NCBI GenBank assembly: GCA_000620205.1
Contig: JHVP01000022.1
Location: 1 to 39,740, forward strand
DNA length: 39,740 nucleotides
Reading direction: 5' to 3'
Source of the DNA: Geodermatophilaceae bacterium URHA0031
GTDB taxonomy: Bacteria > Actinomycetota > Actinomycetes > Mycobacteriales > Geodermatophilaceae
The notes beneath the pieces were generated by a model. It was given only the letters and a program-made list of their open reading frames with translations, searched no databases and was not told where the DNA came from. Of this stretch, positions 22,661 to 30,393 are shown in pieces. The first letter of the stretch is position 1. Each line of letters opens with the position of its first letter. A program made the translations under genes and the position numbers.

Positions 22661-24136
22661 TCACTCGGACTCGTCGCCGACCAGGGTCGCGCCCGCGACC
22701 AGCGCGGCCTCGGGGTGGCGCAGCTCGACGTCCGGCTCGACGTGCGTCAGCGGGTCGCGGCGCACGGCCGGGATGAGCAGCGTCGCCAGCGCGGCCAGCA
22801 GCAACGCGCCGGCCAGCATCAGGAAGCCGTTGATGTAGCCCGACTCCTCGGGCAGCCCGCTGGGGCCGACCTGTGCGGTGACCACCGAGGCCATGACGGC
22901 GGCGCCGATCGCGCCGCCGATCGTGCGGATGTTGGCGTTCATCCCGCTGGCCACACCGGTCTGCGAGGCCGGCACCGCCGCGACGATCAGGTTCGACATC
23001 GCCGCGAAGGCCAGGCCGAAGCCCGCGCCCATCACCAGCGAGCCGATCAGGATCGCCCCCTGGGAGCCGTGCGCCAGCGCGAAGGCAAGGTAGCCGGCGG
23101 CCGTCACCAGCGTGCCGGTGAACAGCACCAGCTTCGAACCGATCCGCTGCGCCAGCCTCCCCGACACCAGGCCCAGCAGGAAGGACGCGATGGTCTGCGG
23201 CAGCATCAGCAGGCCGGACTCGGTGACCGTCGACCCGAAGCCGTAGCCGGCCGCGGACGGCGTCTGCAGGAACTGCGGCAGGAAGGCGAAGGCCGCGTAC
23301 ATCGCGACGCCGAACAGCAGCGCGACGAGGTTGGTCGCCCACACGGCGCGGACCCGCATCATCCGCATGTCGATCAGCGGCTGGACGGAGCGGGACTCCA
23401 CGACCACCCACAGGACGGCGAGGACGACCGCGGCGACCAGCAGGCCGAGCACCTCAGCCGAACCCCAGCCCCAGCTGGGCGCCTGGCTGACGGCGAGCAG
23501 CAGCGCGACCAGCCACGCCGACAGGAGCAGGGCGGCGGGCCAGTTGATGGAGCCGGCCGTGCGCACCGGGGACTCCGGCACCAGGAACTGCGCGGCGAGC
23601 GCGGCGATGACCAGGACGGCCAGCGGCAGCCAGAACAGCCAGTGGTAGCTCAGCGCGTTGACGATCGGGCCGGCGACGACCAGGCCGACCCCGCCACCCA
23701 CGGCGATCAGCGAGGAGATCGCACCGACGGCCCCGGCGACCTTCTCGCGCGGGAACTCGTCGCGGATGATCCCGAACGCCAGCGGGAGCACACCGCCGCC
23801 GATGCCCTGGACGACCCGGGCGACGATCATGACGGCCAGGTTGGTGGCCAGCGCGGCGAGCAGGCAGCCGAGGGCCAGCATGCTCAGCGCCAGGACGAAC
23901 ATCCGCTTCTTGCCGGTCATGTCACCGAGCCGGCCGAGGATCGGGGTGAAGACGGACGCCGACAGCAGGTAGGCGGTCAGCACCCAGGTGACGTCGGACT
24001 GGTCGGTGCCCAGCGCTGCCTCGAGGGTCGGCAGCACGGGGGTCACCAACGACTGCAGCAACGCGAACGCGATCACCCCCACGGCCAGGACGGCGAAGGT
24101 GACCTGGTGGTGCGCGCGGCGTCCGGTGCTGCTCAT
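22661..24136 (-). CDS. MFS transporter, DHA2 (14-TMS drug:H+ antiporter) type
   Basis: The 491-residue protein has about 14 hydrophobic segments. The MFS motif A reads LGRLGDMTGKKRMFV after the second segment, and the DHA2-type motif around GIGGGVLPLAFGIIRDEFP is present. Such proteins export drugs or metabolites in exchange for protons. The C-terminal tail is hydrophilic and acidic (ATLVGDESE). ATG 24136 is the start; the open frame continues upstream without support. It is 14 bp upstream of the Ser/Gly-repeat gene on the same strand and may share its transcript. The substrate is unknown. Confidence 0.88.
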   Translation of the reverse strand: MSSTGRRAHHQVTFAVLAVGVIAFALLQSLVTPVLPTLEAALGTDQSDVTWVLTAYLLSASVFTPILGRLGDMTGKKRMFVLALSMLALGCLLAALATNLAVMIVARVVQGIGGGVLPLAFGIIRDEFPREKVAGAVGAISSLIAVGGGVGLVVAGPIVNALSYHWLFWLPLAVLVIAALAAQFLVPESPVRTAGSINWPAALLLSAWLVALLLAVSQAPSWGWGSAEVLGLLVAAVVLAVLWVVVESRSVQPLIDMRMMRVRAVWATNLVALLFGVAMYAAFAFLPQFLQTPSAAGYGFGSTVTESGLLMLPQTIASFLLGLVSGRLAQRIGSKLVLFTGTLVTAAGYLAFALAHGSQGAILIGSLVMGAGFGLAFAAMSNLIVAAVPASQTGVASGMNANIRTIGGAIGAAVMASVVTAQVGPSGLPEESGYINGFLMLAGALLLAALATLLIPAVRRDPLTHVEPDVELRHPEAALVAGATLVGDESE

Positions 24137-24240
24137 GCGGTGCGGGTCCGTCCTGTTCCGTTGCGTGGGTCGACCTCGCCCAGCGTGCCCGGTCCTGGGT
24201 CCCTTCCCGACTGCGGTCCTCGTCACAGCCGGCGGACGCA

Positions 24241-24274
24241 CCGAGGCCCCCTCCCGGAGGGGAGGAGGCCTCGG
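24241..24274 (-). terminator. Hairpin terminator after the beta-helix gene
   Basis: Arms 24241-24255 and 24260-24274 pair with one mismatch in 15 bp around a 4-nt loop. The hairpin lies 19 bp past the stop of the beta-helix gene read on the minus strand, and it separates that gene from the MFS gene. Confidence 0.65.
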
Positions 24275-24293
24275 CGGTCAGCGGACGGAGCGG

Positions 24294-25577
24294 TCAGCCC
24301 CCGCAGATGTCAGCGGGGTCACTGGTCGTGCACTGGTTGTCCCGGAAGACGATCCCCGGACCGGTGCCCAGCAGCAAGGTGCCCGGGATCGGTCGGGTCA
24401 CCCAGATGTCCACCGGCTGGTTGTCGCCGAAGTGGTTCCCGACCACCTTGATGTGCTCGACCAGACCCGGGTCCTCGGCACCGGGCGGGCTGGTCCCCGG
24501 CGGGGGCGCGAAGCTGACCAGGCTCAGGCCACCGGCCGGGTAGTTGATCGGGTCCTGGTCCTCCGGGACCACCGGGTGGTTCCCCGTGATCGTGTTGCCG
24601 ACCACCTTCACGTGGTCGGCGTTGGTGATGGACATGCCGACCCCGGAGACCCGCTGGCTGCCGTCACGCCCCGCGATGCAGTACCGGTTGTTCGCCACCG
24701 AGGTGTTGTCGCGGATGGTGAAGGCACCGCCCTCGACGTGGCCTGTCGTGTCGGGGATCTCGGTGGCCGAGTCGTCGAAGAACAGGATCCCGACGCAGTT
24801 GCCGGTGACCGTGTTCCCGGTGATCTTGCCGCCCCGCGACTCGCGGACGAACACGCCCAGGTTGTAGCCCTCGACGTGGTTGCCGCTGATGTCCGCCGCC
24901 GCCGCGTCGGAGTCGGCCAGGCCGACACCACCGGTGCCGGCGTACACGGGTGCAGGGCGCGTGACGCCCTTCTCGTGGTTGTTCGTGATGGAGATGTTCT
25001 TCGAGGCTGCGGCCATGACGCCGTACCGCTCATGACCGATGCCCGCGGTGTCGTGGACGGCGTACCCGTTGGCGCCCCAGGCCCCGATCCCGCTGGCCGG
25101 GTGGTTCTTGGTGGTCAGACCGCTGACGGTGACAGGCGAGTCCGGGTACAGGAAGAAGAGGCCGAAGACGTTGTCGGCCAGCGTGGTCGGGTCGTCCTCG
25201 GCGTCCGCGTCCTCCTGTGCCGTCCAGCACGCGTTCGGCTGGACCGCCGGCAGGTCGGTGATGGTCTGCCACTTCGGCCAGCTGATCGTGGTCTTGCCGG
25301 CACCGGCGCCGACGATGGTCAGGCCCTTGTGGTCGACGCAGACGGCCTCGCGGTAGTTGCCTGCCTCGATCTTGATCGTGTCCCCGGACCGGGCCTGGTC
25401 GACCGCCGCCTGGATGGACTGCCCCCGGTGCACCGTCAGGGTCGTGCCCCCGTGCCCGCCGGCGACCGCAGCACCCGCGGGCAGGGCGGCGAGCATCAAC
25501 CCCGCGGCCACCACGACCGCTCGACTCCGGGCCCCCCATGGACCTCTGACCTTCCTGGCCTTGCTGGTGGTGCGCAT
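24294..25577 (-). CDS. Secreted right-handed parallel beta-helix protein (NosD/pectate-lyase-like fold)
   Basis: The 427-residue protein begins with a Tat/Sec-like signal (RKVRGPWGARSRAVVVAAGLM then LPAGAAVA; cleavage near residue 40). The body has the start seen in many beta-helix proteins (QSIQAAVDQARSGDTIKIEAGNYREAV). Many short repeats of the type ISGNHVEGYNLGVFVRES, ITGNTVTGNCVGI and VVGNTITGN follow. Such folds bind or cleave polysaccharides, but no clear catalytic set is visible. Two cysteines near the C terminus (QCTTSDPADIC) may form a disulfide. ATG 25577 has GGGAGGG 5 bp upstream. It is likely exported to the cell surface or medium. Confidence 0.85.
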   Translation of the reverse strand: MRTTSKARKVRGPWGARSRAVVVAAGLMLAALPAGAAVAGGHGGTTLTVHRGQSIQAAVDQARSGDTIKIEAGNYREAVCVDHKGLTIVGAGAGKTTISWPKWQTITDLPAVQPNACWTAQEDADAEDDPTTLADNVFGLFFLYPDSPVTVSGLTTKNHPASGIGAWGANGYAVHDTAGIGHERYGVMAAASKNISITNNHEKGVTRPAPVYAGTGGVGLADSDAAAADISGNHVEGYNLGVFVRESRGGKITGNTVTGNCVGILFFDDSATEIPDTTGHVEGGAFTIRDNTSVANNRYCIAGRDGSQRVSGVGMSITNADHVKVVGNTITGNHPVVPEDQDPINYPAGGLSLVSFAPPPGTSPPGAEDPGLVEHIKVVGNHFGDNQPVDIWVTRPIPGTLLLGTGPGIVFRDNQCTTSDPADICGG

Positions 25578-25692
25578 GACAGCCCTCCCGGATCGAGCCG
25601 CGCTGGTCGACGAGCCGGTGCGGAGGGAACTCCGGACCCGGCCGATTGGTGAGGACAACCTTCGATCACGTGACCGACCGAGCCCAAGACGA

Positions 25693-25708
25693 CAGGAGTC
25701 GACTCCTG
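25693..25708. other. 16-bp perfect palindrome in a divergent intergenic region
   Basis: CAGGAGTCGACTCCTG is self-complementary over 16 bp. It lies in the 321-bp gap (25578-25898) between the beta-helix gene and the ABC transporter operon, 116 bp from the former start. An unrelated TCACGTGA palindrome lies at 25666-25673. Either could be an operator; apart from the promoter at 25863-25892 I see nothing else in the gap. Confidence 0.4.
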
Positions 25709-25862
25709 AGCCCACCGGAGGTGGCAAACGCGACCTGCGGGCGAGGGTGGGCGCGACCTGGGTCCCAGGGGGGTCGCGCCCCAGGTCGGACCCCGAGGTG
25801 CGCCGCGGGCCGGACGGCCCCGTCCTCCGGGACGAAACGTCGCGCCACGCCCGGTGCAGCGG

Positions 25863-25892
25863 TCGACAGGGCTCCGCGGGCGGGGGCACAGT
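25863..25892 (+). promoter_or_regulatory. Putative promoter of the ABC transporter operon
   Basis: A -35 TCGACA (25863-25868) and a -10-like CACAGT (25887-25892) are separated by 18 bp. The -10 ends 6 nt before the ATG at 25899, the leaderless layout seen elsewhere in the window. Confidence 0.4.
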
Positions 25893-25898
25893 CCCGCC

Positions 25899-26891
25899 AT
25901 GCAGCCTGTGCAGGAGAGCGTCGGTGGCAGGCCGGGGGACGACGTCGTCGTGCTGGACGGGCTCACCAAGCGCTACGGAGCCCGCACCGTCGTCGACGAC
26001 CTCTCTCTCACCGTGCGTCGCGGGGAGGTGTACGGCTTCCTCGGCCCGAACGGCGCCGGCAAGACGACGACCCTGCGGGCCCTGCTGGGGCTGATCCGGC
26101 CGACCAGCGGCAGCGCGACGGTGCTGGGCCGGCCGGCGGGCGCGTCGGCGGTCCGGGTCGGCGCGCTCATCGAAGGCCCCGGCTTCTACCCCTACCTCTC
26201 CGGCCGGGACAACCTCCGCGTCCTGGCCCGGTACGCGGGGGCCCCGCCGGGCCGGGTCGACCTGGTGCTGAGCACCGTCGCCCTCACCGATCGGGCGGGC
26301 GACCGCTACAGCACCTACTCGCTGGGCATGAAGCAGCGGCTCGGGGTGGCCGCGGCGCTGCTCAAGGACCCCGAGCTGGTCATCCTCGACGAGCCGACCA
26401 ACGGACTCGACCCCGCCGGCATCACCGACATGCGTGCCCTGCTCCGCCGGCTGTCCGCTGGCGGCTGCACCGTCGTGCTCTCCAGCCACCTGCTCGGCGA
26501 GGTCGAGCAGGTCTGCGACCGGGTGGCGGTGATCTCCACCGGGCGCCTGGTCGTCGAGAGCAGCGTCGGTGACCTGCTCGGGCTGCGCCGCCTCGTGGTG
26601 GAGGCCGAGCCGCTGGAGGAGGCCGCCGCGGTCACCGCCGGACTGCTGGGCGTCGAGCGGGTGTCGGTGGAGGACGGCGTCCTGGTCGTCCAGGCCGGGC
26701 CCGAGGACACCGCCCGGATCAACCGCGCGCTGGTGCTGGCCGACGTCGACGTGACCGGGCTGCGCCAGGAGGTGCAGACCCTGGAGGAGGTCTTCCTGCA
26801 GATGACCGGGTCCGGGCTGGCTGCCGCACCCCCGTCCGACGCGCCTCCCGGAGGATCCCGGCGGCGGCTGCCCGAGGGGGCCGTCCGATGA
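25899..26891 (+). CDS. ABC transporter ATP-binding protein (DrrA/CcmA-like exporter type)
   Basis: The 330-residue protein has Walker A GPNGAGKTTT, the Q-loop region ALIEGPGFYPYLSG, the signature YSLGMKQRLG in place of the usual LSGG and Walker B LVILDEPTNGLDP. An H-loop (SSHLLGEVE) follows. The C-terminal domain (about 220-330) is typical of DrrA-like and BcrA-like exporter ATPases. It drives the membrane protein encoded by the next gene. The ATG at 25899 is 6 nt after a -10-like CACAGT. The next gene overlaps its stop by 4 bp (ATGA). The substrate cannot be told. Confidence 0.92.
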   Translation: MQPVQESVGGRPGDDVVVLDGLTKRYGARTVVDDLSLTVRRGEVYGFLGPNGAGKTTTLRALLGLIRPTSGSATVLGRPAGASAVRVGALIEGPGFYPYLSGRDNLRVLARYAGAPPGRVDLVLSTVALTDRAGDRYSTYSLGMKQRLGVAAALLKDPELVILDEPTNGLDPAGITDMRALLRRLSAGGCTVVLSSHLLGEVEQVCDRVAVISTGRLVVESSVGDLLGLRRLVVEAEPLEEAAAVTAGLLGVERVSVEDGVLVVQAGPEDTARINRALVLADVDVTGLRQEVQTLEEVFLQMTGSGLAAAPPSDAPPGGSRRRLPEGAVR

Positions 26892-27796
26892 GCACGGCGA
26901 CGCAGACCAGGACCCCGGAGCGCGGTGCCCCGTCGTCCCGGACCCGGACCACGGGGTCGCTCGGGGCGATCGTGGCGGCGGAGCTGACCAAGCTGCTGCA
27001 CCGCCCGGCCACCTGGGTGCTGCTCGGGTTGTGGCCGGCGCTGCAGCTGGTGTTCAGCACGCTCATCCCCTACGTCAGCTACCGGCGGGGCGCCTCCTAC
27101 GAGGGCAGCCCACCGGAGGCGCTGCTGGCGAGCACGCTGCCCGACCGGCTGGTGGAGAACACGATCTCCGGGCTGCCGCTGTTCGGCGGGGCCCTGCTGC
27201 TGACCCTCGGAGCGCTGCTGGCCGGCAGCGAGTACGGCTGGGGCACGCTGAAGACGCTGCTGGGTCAGGGCCCCCGCCGGCTGACGGTGCTGGCCGGTCA
27301 GCTGCTCGCGCTGGTCGTGGTGCTGGCCGGGACAGTGCTGTTCAGCTTCCTGCTGACCGCCCTGGTGAGCTGGGCGGTCGCCACGGGGGCCGGCGCGACC
27401 GTCGACTGGCCCAGCGCCGCCCAGCTGGCCCGCGGGTTCGGCGGTGGCCTCCTCATCGCCACCACGTGGGGCGTGCTGGGGATGCTGCTCGGGACGGCGC
27501 TGCGGAGCACCGCGCTGCCGATCGGGCTGGGCCTGGTGTGGGTGCTGGCCGTGGAGAACCTGATCGTCAACGTCGCCGCTCCCCTGCTCGGCGCCTTCGA
27601 CGCGGCCCAGGCGGCGCTGCCCGGGGTCAACGCCGGGTCGCTGGTGGCCGCGCTGGCCGGCGACGACGCGGAGCTGCGCACCCCGGGCGTCGCGGCCATC
27701 GTCGACGGCGGTCAGGCGGCGTGGGTGCTGGCCGGCTTCCTCGTCCTCTTCACCGGGCTCACCGCCCTGCTCCTGACCCGCCGCGACGTCACGTGA
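26888..27796 (+). CDS. ABC-2 type transporter permease
   Basis: The 302-residue protein has a hydrophilic N-terminal tail and about six membrane segments: near 40-60, 95-115, 145-165, 190-210, 215-240 and 275-297. It contains AGSEYGWGTLKTLLGQGPRR, a motif of ABC-2 permeases of the bacitracin or lantibiotic exporter type. It forms the export channel with the preceding ATPase. Its ATG overlaps the ATPase stop. A 54-bp hairpin repeat begins 9 bp after the stop and lies between this gene and the convergent regulator gene. Confidence 0.88.
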   Translation: MSTATQTRTPERGAPSSRTRTTGSLGAIVAAELTKLLHRPATWVLLGLWPALQLVFSTLIPYVSYRRGASYEGSPPEALLASTLPDRLVENTISGLPLFGGALLLTLGALLAGSEYGWGTLKTLLGQGPRRLTVLAGQLLALVVVLAGTVLFSFLLTALVSWAVATGAGATVDWPSAAQLARGFGGGLLIATTWGVLGMLLGTALRSTALPIGLGLVWVLAVENLIVNVAAPLLGAFDAAQAALPGVNAGSLVAALAGDDAELRTPGVAAIVDGGQAAWVLAGFLVLFTGLTALLLTRRDVT

Positions 27797-27805
27797 GTTG
27801 CCCAT

Positions 27806-27859
27806 GGCCCCGTCTGGAGGCTCACCCTGAGCGTGCGAAGGGTGAGGGAGACGGGGTCC
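27806..27859. repeat. 54-bp dispersed hairpin repeat, copy B (inverted)
   Basis: The reverse complement matches copy A (5136-5189) at about 50 of 54 positions. The inner stem CTCACCCT/AGGGTGAG is perfect here. It sits between two convergent stop codons (27796 and 27864), the ideal place for a bidirectional terminator. Confidence 0.75.
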
Positions 27860-27863
27860 TTGA

Positions 27864-28682
27864 TCAGGCGGCGGGTGACTGGTCGCGGTTGAGCAGGATG
27901 GCCAGCTGGGTGCGGGTGCGGACGTCGAGGCGGCGCATCACCGCGGTGAGGTGGCTCTTGACCGTCGCCGGGCTCAGGAACAGCCGGCTGGCGATCTCCT
28001 CGTTGCTGAGCCCCTCGGCCACCAGCGCCGCCACGTCGCGCTGCCGCTCGGTGAGCCGGTCCAGCGCCCGCTCCTCGCAGTCGGCGTGCGCGGCGTCCCC
28101 GGTCAGGTAGCGCACCAGCTGGCTGGCCACGGCGGAGTCGAGCGCCGTCTCCTTGCGGGCGAGCGCGCGGACGGCCTCCACGAGCCGGCTCGCCGCCGCC
28201 CGGCGCGGCAGGAAGCCCCGGACCCCGGCCTGGAGCACGTCCATCATCCCGGAGTCGGGCCGGTCGCCGGTCTCGGCGAGGACCAGCACCCCGGTGCCGC
28301 GCTGGCAGAGGTCCCGGAGCAGCGGCAGGCTGGTGCCTCCGAGCAGCCCCTGGCGGATGACGACCACCTGGGTCCCCGGGCCGTCGGTGACCTCGACCGC
28401 CTCCTGGAGCTGGCTGGTCTCCGCGACGACGGCGATGTCCGGCTGCGCCTCGAGGACCACCCGCAGACCGAGCCGGAAGACCTCCTGGTCCTCGCACAGC
28501 AGCACCCGGACGAGGGTCCGCGGCGGCCGGGTCGCGCGTGGCCGGAGGGGCAGCTCGCTGCTCCGCAGGCCGGGGGGACGTGCCACCTCGCGCAGCAGGA
28601 CGCGGCTCTCCGCCTCGTCCGCGGGAGCGCGCAGCGCCAGCCTGCCGTGGCTCGCCCGGGACCCGCCGTGGTCCTTGGTCAT
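27864..28682 (-). CDS. LuxR/NarL-type response regulator with degenerate receiver
   Basis: The 272-residue protein has an N-terminal hydrophilic tail (about 1-55) and a receiver-like domain (about 56-180, RVLLCEDQEVFRLGLRVVL). A LuxR helix-turn-helix follows (about 200-265, LTERQRDVAALVAEGLSNEE...ATVKSHLTAVMRRL). At the phospho-acceptor position it has Arg (VVVIRQG) instead of Asp. The conserved Lys is Arg (FLPRR) and the Ser/Thr switch is absent. It probably binds DNA without phosphorylation. The ATG at 28682 has GGGGGAG upstream. No histidine kinase is near. Confidence 0.85.
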   Translation of the reverse strand: MTKDHGGSRASHGRLALRAPADEAESRVLLREVARPPGLRSSELPLRPRATRPPRTLVRVLLCEDQEVFRLGLRVVLEAQPDIAVVAETSQLQEAVEVTDGPGTQVVVIRQGLLGGTSLPLLRDLCQRGTGVLVLAETGDRPDSGMMDVLQAGVRGFLPRRAAASRLVEAVRALARKETALDSAVASQLVRYLTGDAAHADCEERALDRLTERQRDVAALVAEGLSNEEIASRLFLSPATVKSHLTAVMRRLDVRTRTQLAILLNRDQSPAA

Positions 28683-28872
28683 GCGGACTCCCCCTGTCCT
28701 GCGAGCGCCGTCCCGACCCTCCCTCCCGGGGTGGTGGATCCGGCACTCATCCGTCTCAACGGTGCGAAGACCGTAGCGAACAACCGGTCTCTCGTGGCGC
28801 CCTTCGTCCACCCTGAGCACAGCAGATGCACAGTGGAACGAGCGGACGGCGTGTCGTTCCGCTCCGTGTCGC

Positions 28873-29649
28873 TCACCCCCTCGATGAGCCCGGTCCGCGC
28901 CCGTCTCCAGGCCTGGTGGACCGGTGGAAGTGGATGGCCAGCTGGGTCCGGTCCCGCAGGCCCAGACGACGCAGGGCGACGGTGATGTGGCCCTTGACCG
29001 TCGCCCGGCTGACGTTGAGCCGGTCGGCGATCTCCGCGTTGGTCAGGCCCTCGGCGACCAGCCGGGAGACGGTCTGCTGGCGCGCCGTCAACGGCCCGCT
29101 GTGCGGGGCCGGCCCGCCGTCCGCCGCCCGGGGCCCGTCGTCCAGACGGTGCAGCAGCTCCCCGGTGGCCGCCGCGTCGAGCACCGTCTCCCCCTGCGCC
29201 ACGGCACGCACCCCGTCGATGAGGCGCTGCGGGGTCACGGTGGTGTGCACGTAGCCGCTCGCCCCTGCCTGCAGCGCGTCGATGAGGTCGCTGCCGGCAC
29301 CGGGCTCGCCGAGCAGGACGACCCGGATCCCCATCGCGGTCAACGCCCGGACGAGCTCCTGGACGACCGGTCCGTGCGGCCCGAGACCGATCACGGTCAC
29401 GTCCGGCCGCGTGCTCGCAGCGAGGGCGAGTGCCTCGGCGGCGCCGGCCGCCTCGGCCACGACGCTGAGGTCCGGCGCTCGGAGCAACACCGTGCGGAGG
29501 CCGTGCCGGAGCACCTCGTGGTCGTCGCAGATCAGCACCTGGACCGGCGCCCCCGCGGGCGGTCCCACCACACCGTCACCACTGCCAGAGAGCACAGGAT
29601 CACCTCCCGTGGCGTCACCGGCCGGGCCCAGCAAGGGGTCGCCGCTCAT
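28873..29649 (-). CDS. LuxR/NarL-type response regulator with degenerate receiver (paralogue)
   Basis: The 258-residue protein has a disordered N terminus, then a receiver-like domain (VQVLICDDHEVLRHGLRTVL), then a LuxR helix-turn-helix (LTARQQTVSRLVAEGLTNAE...SRATVKGHITVALRRL). The phospho-acceptor Asp is replaced by Gly (VTVIGLG) and the conserved Lys by Thr (GYVHTTV). Aspartates in the acidic pocket (CDDHE) remain. It lies upstream of the other regulator on the same strand, 190 bp away, and the two resemble each other. It may regulate the polyketide cluster that starts in the opposite direction 389 bp away. The ATG at 29649 is preferred; an in-frame ATG at 29742 would add 31 residues. Confidence 0.82.
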   Translation of the reverse strand: MSGDPLLGPAGDATGGDPVLSGSGDGVVGPPAGAPVQVLICDDHEVLRHGLRTVLLRAPDLSVVAEAAGAAEALALAASTRPDVTVIGLGPHGPVVQELVRALTAMGIRVVLLGEPGAGSDLIDALQAGASGYVHTTVTPQRLIDGVRAVAQGETVLDAAATGELLHRLDDGPRAADGGPAPHSGPLTARQQTVSRLVAEGLTNAEIADRLNVSRATVKGHITVALRRLGLRDRTQLAIHFHRSTRPGDGRGPGSSRG

Positions 29650-30037
29650 GCGTGTCCACTCCGCTCCAGACGGCGCCCGTTCTTCGGGGCCACCTACGTC
29701 GGTGCCACCGGAAGCTAGGGGACAACCCCAGGTCAGCGCCACAGCCGACCGCGCGTTGCCCGGGGACGGACCGAGGGTTCATACCCAGGTAGGGGGTCCA
29801 GCCCTGGGAGGAGTGGGAGGACCCACCCCGAGTGGCAGCGCCGACGGCCAGACAGCGGGCGACCCGGGCGCGGTCCGGGGTGCGGTCGCACTCCCTGAGG
29901 TGGAGGACCCATCCCCGCCCCGCCACCTCCGGCGGCCCTCCAGAACAGCCCCTGCGGCCGATGCCCGCAGGCCCGACGCCGCCCTAGCGTCTGCCGTGTC
30001 GATCCGGTCCTTCCCGCCCACCGCCGCAGGAGCACCC
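29650..30037 (+). promoter_or_regulatory. Divergent intergenic region upstream of the polyketide cluster
   Basis: This 388-bp gap separates a LuxR-type regulator from the polyketide genes. A -10 TAGCGT lies at 29985-29990 on the plus strand, with an AGGAG ribosome site at 30028-30032. An in-frame GTG at 29996, 5 nt after the -10, could be an alternative leaderless start. A Gly-rich near-repeat (TGGGAGGAGTGGGAGGA) is found around 29805-29821. I see no other gene. Confidence 0.45.
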
Positions 30038-30364
30038 GTGCACGAGACGATGATCATCGCGAAGATGGACCCCCGCGACGCCGACGAGGTGGCCGCCGTC
30101 TTCGGCCGCTCGGACGCGACGTCCATGCCCCACGACATCGGGGTGCGGCACCGGTCGCTCTTCCAGTTCCACGGCCTCTACGTGCACCTGATCGGCTTCG
30201 ACCGGCCGCCGTCGGAGTCCATGCAGATCGCGCAGTCGCTGCCGGCCTTCCGGTCGGTGAGCGACGAGCTCAAGCCCTACATCGAGCCCTACGACCCCAA
30301 CTGGCGCTCCCCGCAGGACGCGATGGCCCGCCGCTTCTACCACTGGACCTCGTCGCCCGAGTGA
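30038..30364 (+). CDS. TcmI-family polyketide cyclase
   Basis: The 108-residue protein follows the TcmI and WhiE-ORFVII pattern: VHETMIIAKMDPRDADEVAAV at the start, SDATSMPHDIGVRHRSLF, FHGLYVHLIGFDRP and DPNWRSPQDAMARRFYHW at the end. This alpha-beta barrel fold cyclises aromatic polyketide rings in spore-pigment and tetracenomycin pathways. The GTG at 30038 has AGGAG 5 bp upstream and matches the normal family start; a start at 29996 would add 14 residues. It is the first gene of the cluster on this strand. Confidence 0.88.
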   Translation: MHETMIIAKMDPRDADEVAAVFGRSDATSMPHDIGVRHRSLFQFHGLYVHLIGFDRPPSESMQIAQSLPAFRSVSDELKPYIEPYDPNWRSPQDAMARRFYHWTSSPE

Positions 30365-30393
30365 GGGCGGCGGTACACGGTTGAGAGGCAGTC

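Noticed and set aside
25666..25673. TCACGTGA palindrome as a second parS site
   Set aside because: The flanking bases do not match TTTCACGTGAA (GATCACGTGACC), so it is an ordinary short palindrome.
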